Numbered from the stretch's first letter, positions 16,047 through 24,060 are shown. The stretch is 36,906 nt of DNA from Methylorubrum rhodinum (GCF_014199935.1 NZ_JACHOP010000035.1:1-36906), one strand, 5' to 3'. Notes: generated by a model from the sequence alone, not told the origin. A program made the numbers and translations.

Positions 16047-16670
16047 ATGAGCTGGATCGAGGCGATCGGCTATCTCGGCACGGGGCTGACCATCGCCTCG
16101 ACGGCGATGAGCACGATGATCCCCTTACGGATCGTGGCGCTCTGCGCGAGTTGCGCCGTCATCGCCTACGGCGTCCTGATCGGCAGCGCACCGGTGGTGC
16201 TGACCGGGATGATCCAGATCCCGGTCAACGCGTGGCGGCTCCACCAGATGCTCCGCCTCGTGCGCCACACCGAGCGGGCGGCCTCCGGCGATCTCTCGCT
16301 CGACTGGCTCAAGCCCTTCGGCACGTCCCGGCGCTTCCGGGCCGGCGCGGTGCTGTTCCTGAGGGACGATCCGGCCGAGGAGATGTACCTGATCGAGAGC
16401 GGGCGCTTCCGCATCGCCGAGCACGGGCTCGACGTGAAGCCCGGCGACATCGTCGGCGAACTCGGCATGCTCTCGCCGGGCAACCGCCGCACCGGCTCGC
16501 TCGCCTGCGTCGAGGCGGGCTCGGCGCTCTGCCTGAGCTATTCCGAGGTCAAGCAGCTCTATTACCAGAACCCGGAATTCGGCTTCTACTTCCTCAAGCT
16601 GACGAGCGAGCGCCTGTTCCAGGCCGCGGAGACGCTGCGGGCGGAGAATGCCGGGACGGACGTGCTGTGA
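16047..16670 (+). CDS. Popeye-like membrane cyclic nucleotide-binding protein
   Basis: 207 residues. Three hydrophobic helices (~5-25, 27-46, 48-66) are followed at ~85-200 by a cNMP-binding beta-roll of the Crp/Fnr type. The phosphate-binding cassette is visible as GDIVGELGMLSPGNRRTGSL, including the GE(L) turn and the Arg-Arg-Thr that normally grips the cyclic phosphate. There is no helix-turn-helix after the roll, so it is not a transcription factor. Three helices plus a cNMP roll is the layout of Popeye-domain (POPDC) proteins, known as cAMP effectors in animals with bacterial relatives of unknown role. Start ATG 16047 has a G-rich leader; upstream in-frame sequence is arginine-rich and not protein-like. 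It ends 3 nt before the convergent cupin gene. Confidence 0.8.
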   Translation: MSWIEAIGYLGTGLTIASTAMSTMIPLRIVALCASCAVIAYGVLIGSAPVVLTGMIQIPVNAWRLHQMLRLVRHTERAASGDLSLDWLKPFGTSRRFRAGAVLFLRDDPAEEMYLIESGRFRIAEHGLDVKPGDIVGELGMLSPGNRRTGSLACVEAGSALCLSYSEVKQLYYQNPEFGFYFLKLTSERLFQAAETLRAENAGTDVL

Positions 16671-16673
16671 GGG

Positions 16674-17105
16674 TCACTCCGTCTGCCGCATGAAGGTGTC
16701 GGGCGTGCCCGTGCCGGCCTCGGCGAAGCGGATGTCGCGGGGCGCCCGCCGGGGCGTGTCGACCGAGAGGAACACCATCGGCTCCTCGAGGATCGCCGGT
16801 ACGGAATGGACGACACCGCGCTTGAACACCACGAGGGTGCCCGGTCCGACCTCGAGCGGCGCCTCGTCGCCGAAGCGCATCAGGCAGCGGCCGGACAGGG
16901 CGTAGAGATACTCGTCGCAGGTGTCGTGCGAATGCGGCGGGGTGGGCCGGTAGACCCGGAACACCCGCGCGCTCGCCGCCGGGTCGTCGGTGAAGCGATG
17001 GTCGGCCACCATCGTGTCGGCGGTCTCGGGCAGGGCGCGCACGCCCGCGGCCACGTCGAACACCGCGTGGCCCGGGCTCCCGCCCCCGGACGTCGCCTCG
17101 CCCAT
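16674..17105 (-). CDS. Small cupin-fold protein
   Basis: 143-residue single-domain cupin. Motif 1 has the metal ligands His58, His60 and Glu65 in PPHSHDTCDEYLYALSG, and motif 2 has His100 in GPGTLVVFKRGVVHSV, so a mononuclear metal site is complete. Such proteins may be dioxygenases, isomerases or sugar/ligand-binding proteins; the reaction is unknown. Start ATG 17105 is supported by AGGAG 8 nt upstream; in-frame sequence further upstream is poor. Convergent with the Popeye-like gene (3-nt gap) and divergent from the 67-residue gene at 17269. Cytoplasmic, with no signal peptide. Confidence 0.82.
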   Translation of the reverse strand: MGEATSGGGSPGHAVFDVAAGVRALPETADTMVADHRFTDDPAASARVFRVYRPTPPHSHDTCDEYLYALSGRCLMRFGDEAPLEVGPGTLVVFKRGVVHSVPAILEEPMVFLSVDTPRRAPRDIRFAEAGTGTPDTFMRQTE

Positions 17106-17268
17106 CGTCTCGCTCCTGCCTCGTTTGCCGATGATGATGCCTTCACCGAGGGCCTGTGAGAAGAGTCCCTTGGAGAGGTCGCGCGGACGTGTTTCGCCAT
17201 CGCCCGCGGGAATGGTACGAGTGCAAGCGTGGCCTTTATGGCCCAGGGGTCGAAGGCGGCGAGACGCC

Positions 17269-17472
17269 ATGAGGGGTTACGAAGCAAAGGCGCAGGTCAT
17301 GGCGGACGTCGCCACCGTGATCGAGCAGGCCCGCCGCGAAGGACGCGACCTCGCGACGGCGCTGCGCATCGCCCGTGTGACGCTGGCCTATATCAGCGGC
17401 CCGCAGCCCGACCCCGAGCAGACCCGGGCCCTCGAAGCCTTCGACCGGCAGCTGCGCCAGCTCTCGAGCTGA
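17269..17472 (+). CDS. Small helical protein of unknown function
   Basis: 67 residues (MRGYEAKAQVMADVATVIEQ at the start), predicted mostly helical, soluble and charged, with no recognisable domain. Third codon positions are strongly GC, as in neighbouring real genes, which supports coding. ATG 17299 (MADVATVIEQ) is an alternative start. It lies alone, divergent from the cupin gene; the gap of 163 nt should contain both promoters. Confidence 0.6.
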   Translation: MRGYEAKAQVMADVATVIEQARREGRDLATALRIARVTLAYISGPQPDPEQTRALEAFDRQLRQLSS

Positions 17473-17515
17473 GCGCCCGTCCGGCTCTCCCTCTCTCCGA
17501 TGGTTTTCCGATCCC

Positions 17516-17531
17516 CGCCCTCATCCCGAGG
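17516..17531. repeat. Solitary end of the REP-like element
   Basis: CGCCCTCATCCCGAGG matches the outer arm of the palindromic element at 5166-5284 at 15 of 16 positions, but here no intact second arm follows within 120 nt. It looks like a degenerate or truncated copy in the gap between two small genes. Confidence 0.45.
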
Positions 17532-17578
17532 GGGGTGATGGGAGAAGCCGGTCGAAAGGGCGTCGAGACAGGCCCGCC

Positions 17579-17689
17579 TCAGCCCGCCTGGGCGATCAGC
17601 GTCACGGCGCCGAAGGCCAGCACGGCGAAGACCGCCACGGCCATCAGGACCAGCGCCGCCCGCGACTCGCGAAGTTCGTTCTCTTCCAT
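17579..17689 (-). CDS. 36-residue single-helix membrane protein
   Basis: The frame encodes MEENELRESRAALVLMAVAV and then FAVLAFGAVTLIAQAG: an acidic N-terminus, Arg pair, and one ~22-residue hydrophobic helix, so an N-in inner-membrane peptide is expected. Codon third positions are nearly all G or C. It starts 4 nt after the stop of the minus-strand frame at 17694-18008, with TGAGGGC before the ATG, suggesting coupled translation. Function unknown. Confidence 0.6.
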   Translation of the reverse strand: MEENELRESRAALVLMAVAVFAVLAFGAVTLIAQAG

Positions 17690-17693
17690 GCCC

Positions 17694-18008
17694 TCAGCTT
17701 AGGCGCAGCCGCGGTGCCGGGGGAAGCCGGCCCGGCCGGTCGTTTCGCCGCGACCGATCCGTGGCGGGCACGACCACGAAGATATCCTCGCTGGGGACCG
17801 TCTCGGCCGGCGGGCGCCAGGGCAGCACGTTCCAGCGCCCGTACCAGTCGTCGGCCACCGAGAACGCGAAGCGGTGGGTCGGGTCGCAGGCATGGGTGAA
17901 CGGGAACGCCGCCGGAAACGGGCCTCGTCGTGCGGAAAAACCGTCGGAGAACAGGCCCAGCACGGGCGCCGGGCGCGACAGCGCGTCGGAAGAGGCGGAT
18001 GCAGACAC
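17694..18008 (-). CDS. Hypothetical protein of 104 residues, start uncertain
   Basis: This frame reads like protein in its centre (THACDPTHRFAFSVADDWYG and then RWNVLPWRPPAETVPSEDIF), and third codon positions there are almost all G/C, unlike the other five frames. I start at GTG 18008, with AAGGG about 9 nt upstream; GC bias at codon position three falls away above this point although the frame stays open to 18641. It ends 4 nt before the 36-residue membrane protein, so the two may be an operon. No signal peptide, domain or homologue recognised. It could be over-called. Confidence 0.42.
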   Translation of the reverse strand: MSASASSDALSRPAPVLGLFSDGFSARRGPFPAAFPFTHACDPTHRFAFSVADDWYGRWNVLPWRPPAETVPSEDIFVVVPATDRSRRNDRPGRLPPAPRLRLS

Positions 18009-18320
18009 CAGAGGACCCTTCGCGGGAAGAGAACGGGACGAGGCCCGCGGGGTGCGGGCCGTTGACCGCCTCACTGCAAGACCGGAGCCCGCCGCCCGGC
18101 GCGCCCCGGCAGGAGCCGGCGACGCCCGTGGACAAGGCGCCGATCCCCCTGCGGAAACGGGCTCGCCGGAGCCTCTGTCCCGGCTGGTTCGCCGGTTGCG
18201 GTGGTTAAGCCAATCCGTCTCCGACCGGGCTTCGATGTCCCGAAACGGGACGGGAGGCGGATCGGAGCGGCACGCCCGGCCCGATCCGGAACCGATGCCT
18301 TCCCTTCGACAGGATCTTCG
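18009..18320. other. Gap without a supported gene
   Basis: Open frames on both strands here have arginine/proline-rich, non-protein-like translations. The only structure I see is a perfect 6-bp hairpin, GTCCCG-AAA-CGGGAC at 18237-18251. The stretch must hold the divergent promoters for the two small-gene units on either side; no clear -35/-10 pair is visible. Confidence 0.45.
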
Positions 18321-18467
18321 ATGCAGCCCGTCGCCGACGCGCTCCGGCGCCTCCTTCACCGCCGCTTCGCCACCCTCGGGCTGGCCTGCGCCCTGGCGCT
18401 GACGATGACGTGGTGGTTCATCGTCGCCCGCGGCGTCTGGCTCGCCATCGAATGGGCGACGGCCTGA
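18321..18467 (+). CDS. 48-residue single-helix membrane protein
   Basis: Starts MQPVADALRRLLHRRFATLG, then a hydrophobic helix (LACALALTMTWWFIVARGVW) and ends LAIEWATA. The basic amphipathic N-terminus plus one long helix predicts an inner-membrane peptide with N-in topology. AGGA lies about 10 nt upstream of the ATG. Conserved small proteins of this look are common next to transporter loci, but I do not recognise the family. A hairpin follows at 18517. Confidence 0.55.
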   Translation: MQPVADALRRLLHRRFATLGLACALALTMTWWFIVARGVWLAIEWATA

Positions 18468-18494
18468 GCGGCGCCCGGCGCAAGGCGCAGGAAC

Positions 18495-18510
18495 GTTCTT
18501 TCTAGAGAAC
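18495..18510. promoter_or_regulatory. Candidate operator copy 1 (GTTCTTT-N5-GAAC)
   Basis: GTTC (18495-18498) and GAAC (18507-18510) are inverted half-sites in a 16-bp element; here the palindrome extends to CGTTCT/AGAACG. The 10-mer AACGTTCTTT from 18492 recurs exactly at copy 2, 164 bp downstream, with the GAAC half at the same spacing. The binding protein is unknown. Confidence 0.45.
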
Positions 18511-18516
18511 GCCAAC

Positions 18517-18536
18517 GAGGGAGATGGTTCTCCCTC
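18517..18536. terminator. Perfect 8-bp hairpin after the 48-residue gene
   Basis: GAGGGAGA (18517-18524), loop TGGT, TCTCCCTC (18529-18536). It lies 49 nt after the small-protein stop and upstream of the sulfate operon. No T run follows, so it may instead be a leader structure or binding site. Confidence 0.35.
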
Positions 18537-18658
18537 GCGCCGCCGGATCGGAAGAAGATCGTTCCGACGATGCCGACAAAGGCCTTGTCTATGCGATAGG
18601 AAGTCCTCGACCACCCCTGTCGATGGCGCTTCGGACCGCACCTCGTCAGCTTGACAAC

Positions 18659-18674
18659 GTTCTTTAAAACGAAC
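18659..18674. promoter_or_regulatory. Candidate operator copy 2, overlapping a TTGACA box
   Basis: Second GTTCTTT-N5-GAAC element, preceded by the same AAC as copy 1. It starts 2 nt after TTGACA (18651-18656), a good -35 hexamer for the sulfate importer operon whose first gene starts at 18729. The expected -10 position (about 18674-18680) is weak. A protein bound here would block or aid RNA polymerase directly. Inferred to be a sulfur-status or similar control site. Confidence 0.45.
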
Positions 18675-18728
18675 ACTTCCTTCGTGAATGAGCGGGCCCT
18701 AGTGCCCGCCTCGCGGAGACGAGACGAC

Positions 18729-19766
18729 GTGATTTCAGGCTTCTCGAACAGACCCGGCCGCGCCCCGCTCAGCCGTGGGGCGTTTCTCGGCCTCGCCCTG
18801 GCCTTCGGCGTCGTGGGCGGCGCGCGGGCGCAGAACGAGATCCTCAACGTTTCCTACGACCCGACGCGCGAGCTCTACCGCGAGATCAACGCGGTCTTCG
18901 CCGAGGAGTGGAAGGCCAAGACCGGCGAAACCATCACGATCCGCGCGGCCCATGGCGGCTCGGGCGCACAGGCCCGCACCGTGATCGACGGCATCCCGGC
19001 CGACGTGGTGACGCTCGGCATCCCCTCCGACATCGACGCGATCTCGAAGATCTCGAAGAAGATCCCCGCCGACTGGCGCACCAAGCTCCCCAACGAGGGC
19101 CTGCCCTACACCTCGACGGTGGTGTTCCTCGTGCGCAAGGGCAACCCGAAGGCGGTCAAGGACTGGTCGGATCTGGCCAAGCCCGACGTGAAGGTCATCA
19201 CCCCGAACCCGAAGACATCGGCCGGCGGGCGCTGGAACTTCCTCGCCGCCTGGGGCTACGCCTACGAGAAGGAAGGCAAGGACAAGGAGAAGGCCAACGC
19301 CTTCGTCGGCAGCTTCTACAAGAACGTCCCCGTCCTCGACACCGGCGCCCGCGGCTCGACCGTGACCTTCGCCCAGCGCGGCCTCGGCGACGTGCTCCCG
19401 ACCTGGGAGAACGAGGCGTTCCTCGTGCTGGAGGAGTTCGGCAAGGACAAGTTCGACATCGTCGTGCCGCCGACCTCGATCTACGCCGAGCCGCCGGTCG
19501 CGCTCGTCGACGCCAACGTCGACAAGAAGGGCACCCGCAAGCAGGCCGAGGCCTACCTGCAGTTCCTCTACAGCGACAGGGCGCAGGCGATCTTCGCCAA
19601 GCATCGCTATCGCCCGATCAAGCGCGAGGCCGCTAAGCCCGAAGACCTCGCCCTGCTGCCCGACATCAAGCTGTTCAAGATCGAGGATGTCCAGGGCTCC
19701 TGGGACGACATCCAGAAGCTGAACTTCGACAATGGCGGCCTGTTCGATCAGCTGAGCAAGCGATGA
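18729..19766 (+). CDS. sbp: Periplasmic sulfate-binding protein of the sulfate ABC importer
   Basis: 345 residues, type 2 periplasmic binding protein. Signal peptide ~1-35 ends near GGARAQ. The mature part has the family signatures GGSGAQARTVIDGIPADVVT near the N-terminus and ARGSTVTFAQRGLGDVLPTW in the middle, both contributing backbone and Ser/Trp contacts to bound sulfate. It captures sulfate (possibly thiosulfate) in the periplasm for CysTWA. I chose GTG 18729 because GGAG lies 10 nt upstream and the protein then opens with a normal signal; a TTG at 18651 is the -35 box itself. The stop overlaps cysT by 4 nt (ATGA). First gene of the operon, preceded by two candidate operator copies. Confidence 0.93.
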   Translation: MISGFSNRPGRAPLSRGAFLGLALAFGVVGGARAQNEILNVSYDPTRELYREINAVFAEEWKAKTGETITIRAAHGGSGAQARTVIDGIPADVVTLGIPSDIDAISKISKKIPADWRTKLPNEGLPYTSTVVFLVRKGNPKAVKDWSDLAKPDVKVITPNPKTSAGGRWNFLAAWGYAYEKEGKDKEKANAFVGSFYKNVPVLDTGARGSTVTFAQRGLGDVLPTWENEAFLVLEEFGKDKFDIVVPPTSIYAEPPVALVDANVDKKGTRKQAEAYLQFLYSDRAQAIFAKHRYRPIKREAAKPEDLALLPDIKLFKIEDVQGSWDDIQKLNFDNGGLFDQLSKR

Positions 19767-20617
19767 GCGAGGCCCCTCGCCCCAGGCGGCGCTTCCGCCA
19801 GCGCAGCGTGATCCCCGGCTTCGGGCTCACGCTCGGCTACACGCTCACCTGCCTCGGCGTGATCGTGCTGTTGCCGCTCGCGACCCTGGTGGCCAAGGCC
19901 GCCGGGCTCGGGCCGGCGGGCATCTGGGCCGTCGCCACCGACCCGCGGGTGGCGAGCGCCTTGCGCGTCAGCTTCGGCGTGTCCTTGCTCGCCGCGCTCA
20001 CTGCCTCGATCTTCGGCGGCATCGTCGCCTGGGTGCTGACGCGCTACGACTTCCCCGGCCGCAAGCTCGCCGACGCGGTGGTCGATCTGCCCTTCGCCCT
20101 GCCGACGGCGGTGGCCGGCATCGCGCTCGCCTCCCTCTACGCCCCGAACGGGCCGGTGGGTTCGCAGTTGATCAAGGTCGGCATCGAGGCGGCCTACACC
20201 CCGGTCGGCATCTTCATCGCCATGGTGTTCATCGGCCTGCCGTTTGCCGTGCGGACCGTGCAGCCGCTCATCGCCGAGATCGACAAGGAGGTGGAGGAGG
20301 CCTCCGCCATCCTCGGCGCCTCGCGGATCGCGACGCTGACCAAGGTGGTGCTGCCCCCGCTGATCCCGGCGGTGCTGACGGGCTTCGCGCTGGCCTTCGC
20401 CCGGGGCGTCGGCGAGTACGGCTCGATCATCTTCATCGCCGGCAATTTGCCTTACGTCTCCGAGATCGCCCCGCTGCTCATCGTCATCAAGCTCTCCGAG
20501 TTCGACTACGAGGGCGCCAGCGCCATCGCGGTGATCATGCTCGGCATCTCGTTCCTGACGCTGCTCGCCATCAACCTGGTCCAAGCCTGGAGCCGGCGGA
20601 GGTTCGGCTATGTCTGA
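19763..20617 (+). CDS. cysT: Sulfate ABC importer permease CysT
   Basis: 284 residues with six predicted membrane helices. The cytoplasmic EAA loop that docks on CysA is EEASAILGASRIATLTKVVL (~181-200). Helix and loop segments such as DLPFALPTAVAGIAL are diagnostic of CysT (CysU). With CysW it forms the heterodimeric channel. Starts within the sbp stop (ATGA) and overlaps cysW by 8 nt, so all are translated in coupling. Confidence 0.95.
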   Translation: MSEAPRPRRRFRQRSVIPGFGLTLGYTLTCLGVIVLLPLATLVAKAAGLGPAGIWAVATDPRVASALRVSFGVSLLAALTASIFGGIVAWVLTRYDFPGRKLADAVVDLPFALPTAVAGIALASLYAPNGPVGSQLIKVGIEAAYTPVGIFIAMVFIGLPFAVRTVQPLIAEIDKEVEEASAILGASRIATLTKVVLPPLIPAVLTGFALAFARGVGEYGSIIFIAGNLPYVSEIAPLLIVIKLSEFDYEGASAIAVIMLGISFLTLLAINLVQAWSRRRFGYV

Positions 20618-21506
20618 GGCCCTCGCCTCCTTCCCCGACACGCGGGACGATTCCATCCGCCCGCCGCAGAGCGTGGTGACAGAGCGGCCCTGGATCCGCT
20701 GGGGGCTGATCGCGGTGGCGCTCGGCTTCCTCGCGCTGTTCCTCGTGCTGCCGCTGATCACGGTGTTCGCCCAGGCGCTCGCCAAGGGCTGGGGCGCGTA
20801 TCTCGCCGCCTTCACCGAACCCGACGCGCGCTCGGCGATCGTGCTCACGCTCACGGTCGCGGCCATCGCGGTGCCGTTCAACCTCGTCTTCGGCGTGGCG
20901 GCGGCCTGGGCCATCGCCAAGTTCGAGTTCCGCGGCAAGAACCTGCTCGTCACCCTGATCGACCTGCCGTTCTCGGTCTCGCCGGTCGTCTCGGGGCTGA
21001 TCTACGTGCTGGTGTTCGGCTCGCGCGGCCTGTTCGGGCCCCATCTCGTCGAGCACGACATCCAGATCATCTTCGCGGTGCCGGGCATCGTGCTCGCCAC
21101 CGTTTTCGTCACCTTCCCATTCGTGGCCCGCCAGCTCATCCCGCTGATGCAGGAACAGGGAACCGCCGAGGAGGAAGCCGCGCTGACGCTCGGCGCGTCC
21201 GGCTGGCATGCCTTCCGGACGGTGACGCTCCCCAACATCCGCTGGGGCCTGCTTTATGCGGTCCTGCTCTGCAACGCCCGGGCGATGGGCGAGTTCGGCG
21301 CGGTCTCGGTGGTCTCGGGCCACATCCGGGGCCTCACCAACACGCTGCCGCTGCACGTGGAGATCCTCTACAATGAGTACAACTTCGTTGCCGCTTTCGC
21401 CGTCGCCTCCCTCCTTGCCGGCCTCGCTCTTGTCACCCTCGCCATCAAATCCTTCCTCGAATGGCGCTACGCCGACGACATCGCGGCGGGCACACGGCGC
21501 CACTGA
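20610..21506 (+). CDS. cysW: Sulfate ABC importer permease CysW
   Basis: 298 residues with six membrane helices after a ~25-residue cytoplasmic N-terminus. DLPFSVSPVVSGLIYVLVFG is the CysW form of the conserved helix-3 region, and the EAA loop reads EEEAALTLGASGWHAFRTVT (~190-210). CNARAMGEFGAVSVVSGHIR is another strong family block. Pairs with CysT in the membrane and is driven by CysA. Starts 8 nt inside cysT. The end of the gene contains the only normal start codons available to cysA (ATG 21373, TTG 21430) in the cysA frame. Confidence 0.95.
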   Translation: MSEALASFPDTRDDSIRPPQSVVTERPWIRWGLIAVALGFLALFLVLPLITVFAQALAKGWGAYLAAFTEPDARSAIVLTLTVAAIAVPFNLVFGVAAAWAIAKFEFRGKNLLVTLIDLPFSVSPVVSGLIYVLVFGSRGLFGPHLVEHDIQIIFAVPGIVLATVFVTFPFVARQLIPLMQEQGTAEEEAALTLGASGWHAFRTVTLPNIRWGLLYAVLLCNARAMGEFGAVSVVSGHIRGLTNTLPLHVEILYNEYNFVAAFAVASLLAGLALVTLAIKSFLEWRYADDIAAGTRRH

Positions 21507-21525
21507 CCGGATCGGCGAGGTCAAC

Positions 21526-22566
<1,041 letters not shown>

Positions 22567-22577
22567 GGGGACGCGTT

Positions 22578-22686
22578 CCCATCCCCCTTGCAGGGAGGGG
22601 TCAGGGGTGGGGGTGGTGCAGAAGGCACCGGAACGCTCAATCCTGAACCAACCCCACCTCCGGCTCCTCCCCGCAAGGGGGAGGAG
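22578..22686. repeat. Double-hairpin palindromic repeat, copy 1
   Basis: About 109 nt lying between the convergent ends of cysA and yqgE. The right end is a perfect 9-bp hairpin, CTCCTCCCC (22664-22672) with GGGGAGGAG (22678-22686); the left end is a weaker hairpin around CCCCCTTGCAGGGAGGGG. The reverse complement of copy 2 (23952-24060) aligns along its whole length, including the GGGGTGGGGGTGGTGC and CAATCC-TGAACCA parts. Its place between two convergent genes suggests a bidirectional terminator or mRNA-end stabiliser. Confidence 0.75.
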
Positions 22687-22696
22687 AGGCCCAGTC

Positions 22697-23305
22697 TTAC
22701 GCCCGCCCGGCCTCTGCCGACAGCATGAGCGGATCGACCCCCAATCCCCTGAGCGCCTGATCGTACTTGGTGCCCAAGCCCGCCCCGAAGATCAGCTCCG
22801 GGTCGGCCGGGCAATTCAGCCAACCGTTTGCTAGAATCTCGTTCTCGAGTTGGCCCGCCTGCCAGCCGGCATAGCCGAGCGCCAGCACCGCGTTCGAAGG
22901 CCCCCGTCCATCGGCGATGGCGCGCAGAATCTCCACCGTCGCGGTCAGGCACACGCCCTCGTCGATCTGCAGCGTCGACTGGTCGATGTGGAAGTCGGCG
23001 GTGTGGAGCACGAAGCCGCGCTTGGCATCGACCGGTCCGCCCATCAGCACCGGCATGTGGCCGACCCGCTCGCGCAGGCGGATCGCGTCGGACTCGCTGG
23101 CGATGTCGAGCTGGATCAAGAGGTCCGGCATGCTGAGATCGGCCACCGGCTTGTTGACGATGATCCCCATCGCCCCGTCCGCCGAGTGGGCGCAGAGGTA
23201 GATCACCGAGCGGGCGAAGCGCTCGTCGCCGATGCCCGGCATGGCGACCAGGAACTGTCCGTCGAGATAGGCCGGATCTTTGAGGGAGGAGGCGGGGCTC
23301 TGCAT
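22697..23305 (-). CDS. YqgE/AlgH (UPF0301) family protein
   Basis: 202 residues, the usual length for the family. Conserved blocks are YLDGQFLVAMPGIGDERFAR near the start, VIYLCAHSADGAMGIIVNKP (~34-53), MGGPVDAKRGFVLHT in the middle and LGYAGWQAGQLENEILANGW (~143-162). The fold is known but the biochemical role is not; in pseudomonads the name AlgH came from an effect on alginate, later doubted. Single gene, divergent from the peroxiredoxin gene with a 153-nt gap and convergent with cysA. Confidence 0.92.
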   Translation of the reverse strand: MQSPASSLKDPAYLDGQFLVAMPGIGDERFARSVIYLCAHSADGAMGIIVNKPVADLSMPDLLIQLDIASESDAIRLRERVGHMPVLMGGPVDAKRGFVLHTADFHIDQSTLQIDEGVCLTATVEILRAIADGRGPSNAVLALGYAGWQAGQLENEILANGWLNCPADPELIFGAGLGTKYDQALRGLGVDPLMLSAEAGRA

Positions 23306-23394
23306 GGACGCATGCTAATGCGCCCGCGCCCGTTGATCCATAAGGCAAACGCGCGCGATGCCGGCTCGGGCCCGCGCCTCGACAGGGGCTTGGG

Positions 23395-23442
23395 GCCCGG
23401 CTAACGCTAGCCGGGCACAACAGGAAATCCTGCCGGACAGGA
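23395..23442 (+). promoter_or_regulatory. Structured leader of the peroxiredoxin gene
   Basis: A perfect 9-bp hairpin, GCCCGGCTA (23395-23403) with TAGCCGGGC (23408-23416), is followed by three short arms: CAGGA (23421-23425), TCCTG (23428-23432) and CAGGA (23438-23442). The middle arm can pair with either neighbour but not both. The ribosome binding site AGGAG starts at 23447. The layout suggests a possible alternative-fold control or a protein-binding site; alternatively the first hairpin is a terminator of antisense transcripts. Confidence 0.35.
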
Positions 23443-23458
23443 TGCGAGGAGAGCACGG

Positions 23459-23941
23459 ATGACGATTCAGGTCGGCGATCACCTGCCCCAGGTCACCTTC
23501 CGGGTGAGCGGCCCCGAGGGCCCGCAAGCCAAGACCACCGACGATCTGTTCAAGGGCCGCCGCGTCGTGCTGATCGGCGTGCCCGGCGCCTTCACCCCCG
23601 CCTGCCACCGCAACCACCTGCCGGGCTACGTCGCCAACCGCGACGCGATCCTGGCCCGCGGCATCGACGCCATCGCGGTCACCTCGGTCAACGACGTGTT
23701 CGTGCTGAACGCGTGGCAGCAGCAGAGCGGCGCCGAGGGCATCGAGTTCCTGGCCGACGGCAACGCCGAGTTCGCCAAGGCGATCGGCCTCGACATGGAC
23801 GGGACCGGCTTCGGGCTCGGCCCGCGCTCGCAGCGCTACGCCATGCTGGTGGACGACGGCGTGGTGCGGGTGCTGAACGTCGAGGATACGCCGTCGAAGG
23901 CGGAGATTTCGGGCGCGGAAGCGCTGCTGAAGGTGATCTGA
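23459..23941 (+). CDS. Prx5-type single-cysteine peroxiredoxin
   Basis: 160 residues, thioredoxin fold, full length for the Prx5/AhpE-like bacterial group. The peroxidatic site is PGAFTPACHRNH with Cys49 as the only cysteine in the protein, so the enzyme must be 1-Cys and be recycled by glutathione/glutaredoxin or another thiol. The supporting Arg is in GPRSQRYAMLV (~121-131). It reduces hydrogen peroxide and organic hydroperoxides in the cytoplasm. A strong AGGAG, 7 nt before the ATG, defines the start. Preceded by a structured leader and followed by repeat copy 2. Confidence 0.93.
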   Translation: MTIQVGDHLPQVTFRVSGPEGPQAKTTDDLFKGRRVVLIGVPGAFTPACHRNHLPGYVANRDAILARGIDAIAVTSVNDVFVLNAWQQQSGAEGIEFLADGNAEFAKAIGLDMDGTGFGLGPRSQRYAMLVDDGVVRVLNVEDTPSKAEISGAEALLKVI

Positions 23942-23951
23942 CGAGCGCTCT

Positions 23952-24060
23952 CTCCTCCCCCTTGTGGGGAGGAGCCGGAGGTGGGGGTGGTTCAGGATGG
24001 ATTGCCCAGCCTCATCCGGCACCACCCCCACCCCTCACCCCTCCCCACAAGGGGGAGGGG
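23952..24060. repeat. Double-hairpin palindromic repeat, copy 2 (inverted)
   Basis: Left hairpin CTCCTCCCC (23952-23960) with GGGGAGGAG (23966-23974); right hairpin CCCCTCCCC (24038-24046) with GGGGAGGGG (24052-24060); both are perfect 9-bp stems with 5-nt loops. Inverted relative to copy 1 at 22578-22686. It sits between the convergent ends of the peroxiredoxin and thrB genes and fills most of that gap. Confidence 0.78.

Noticed and set aside
17761..18402. 213-residue plus frame over the small-protein region
   Set aside because: Third-position GC favours the minus frame at 17694-18008; the plus product is Arg/Pro/Ser-rich without structure.
18651..18728. TTG 18651 as start of the sulfate-binding protein
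   Set aside because: It is the TTGACA promoter box next to a candidate operator, and the added residues would precede the signal peptide.
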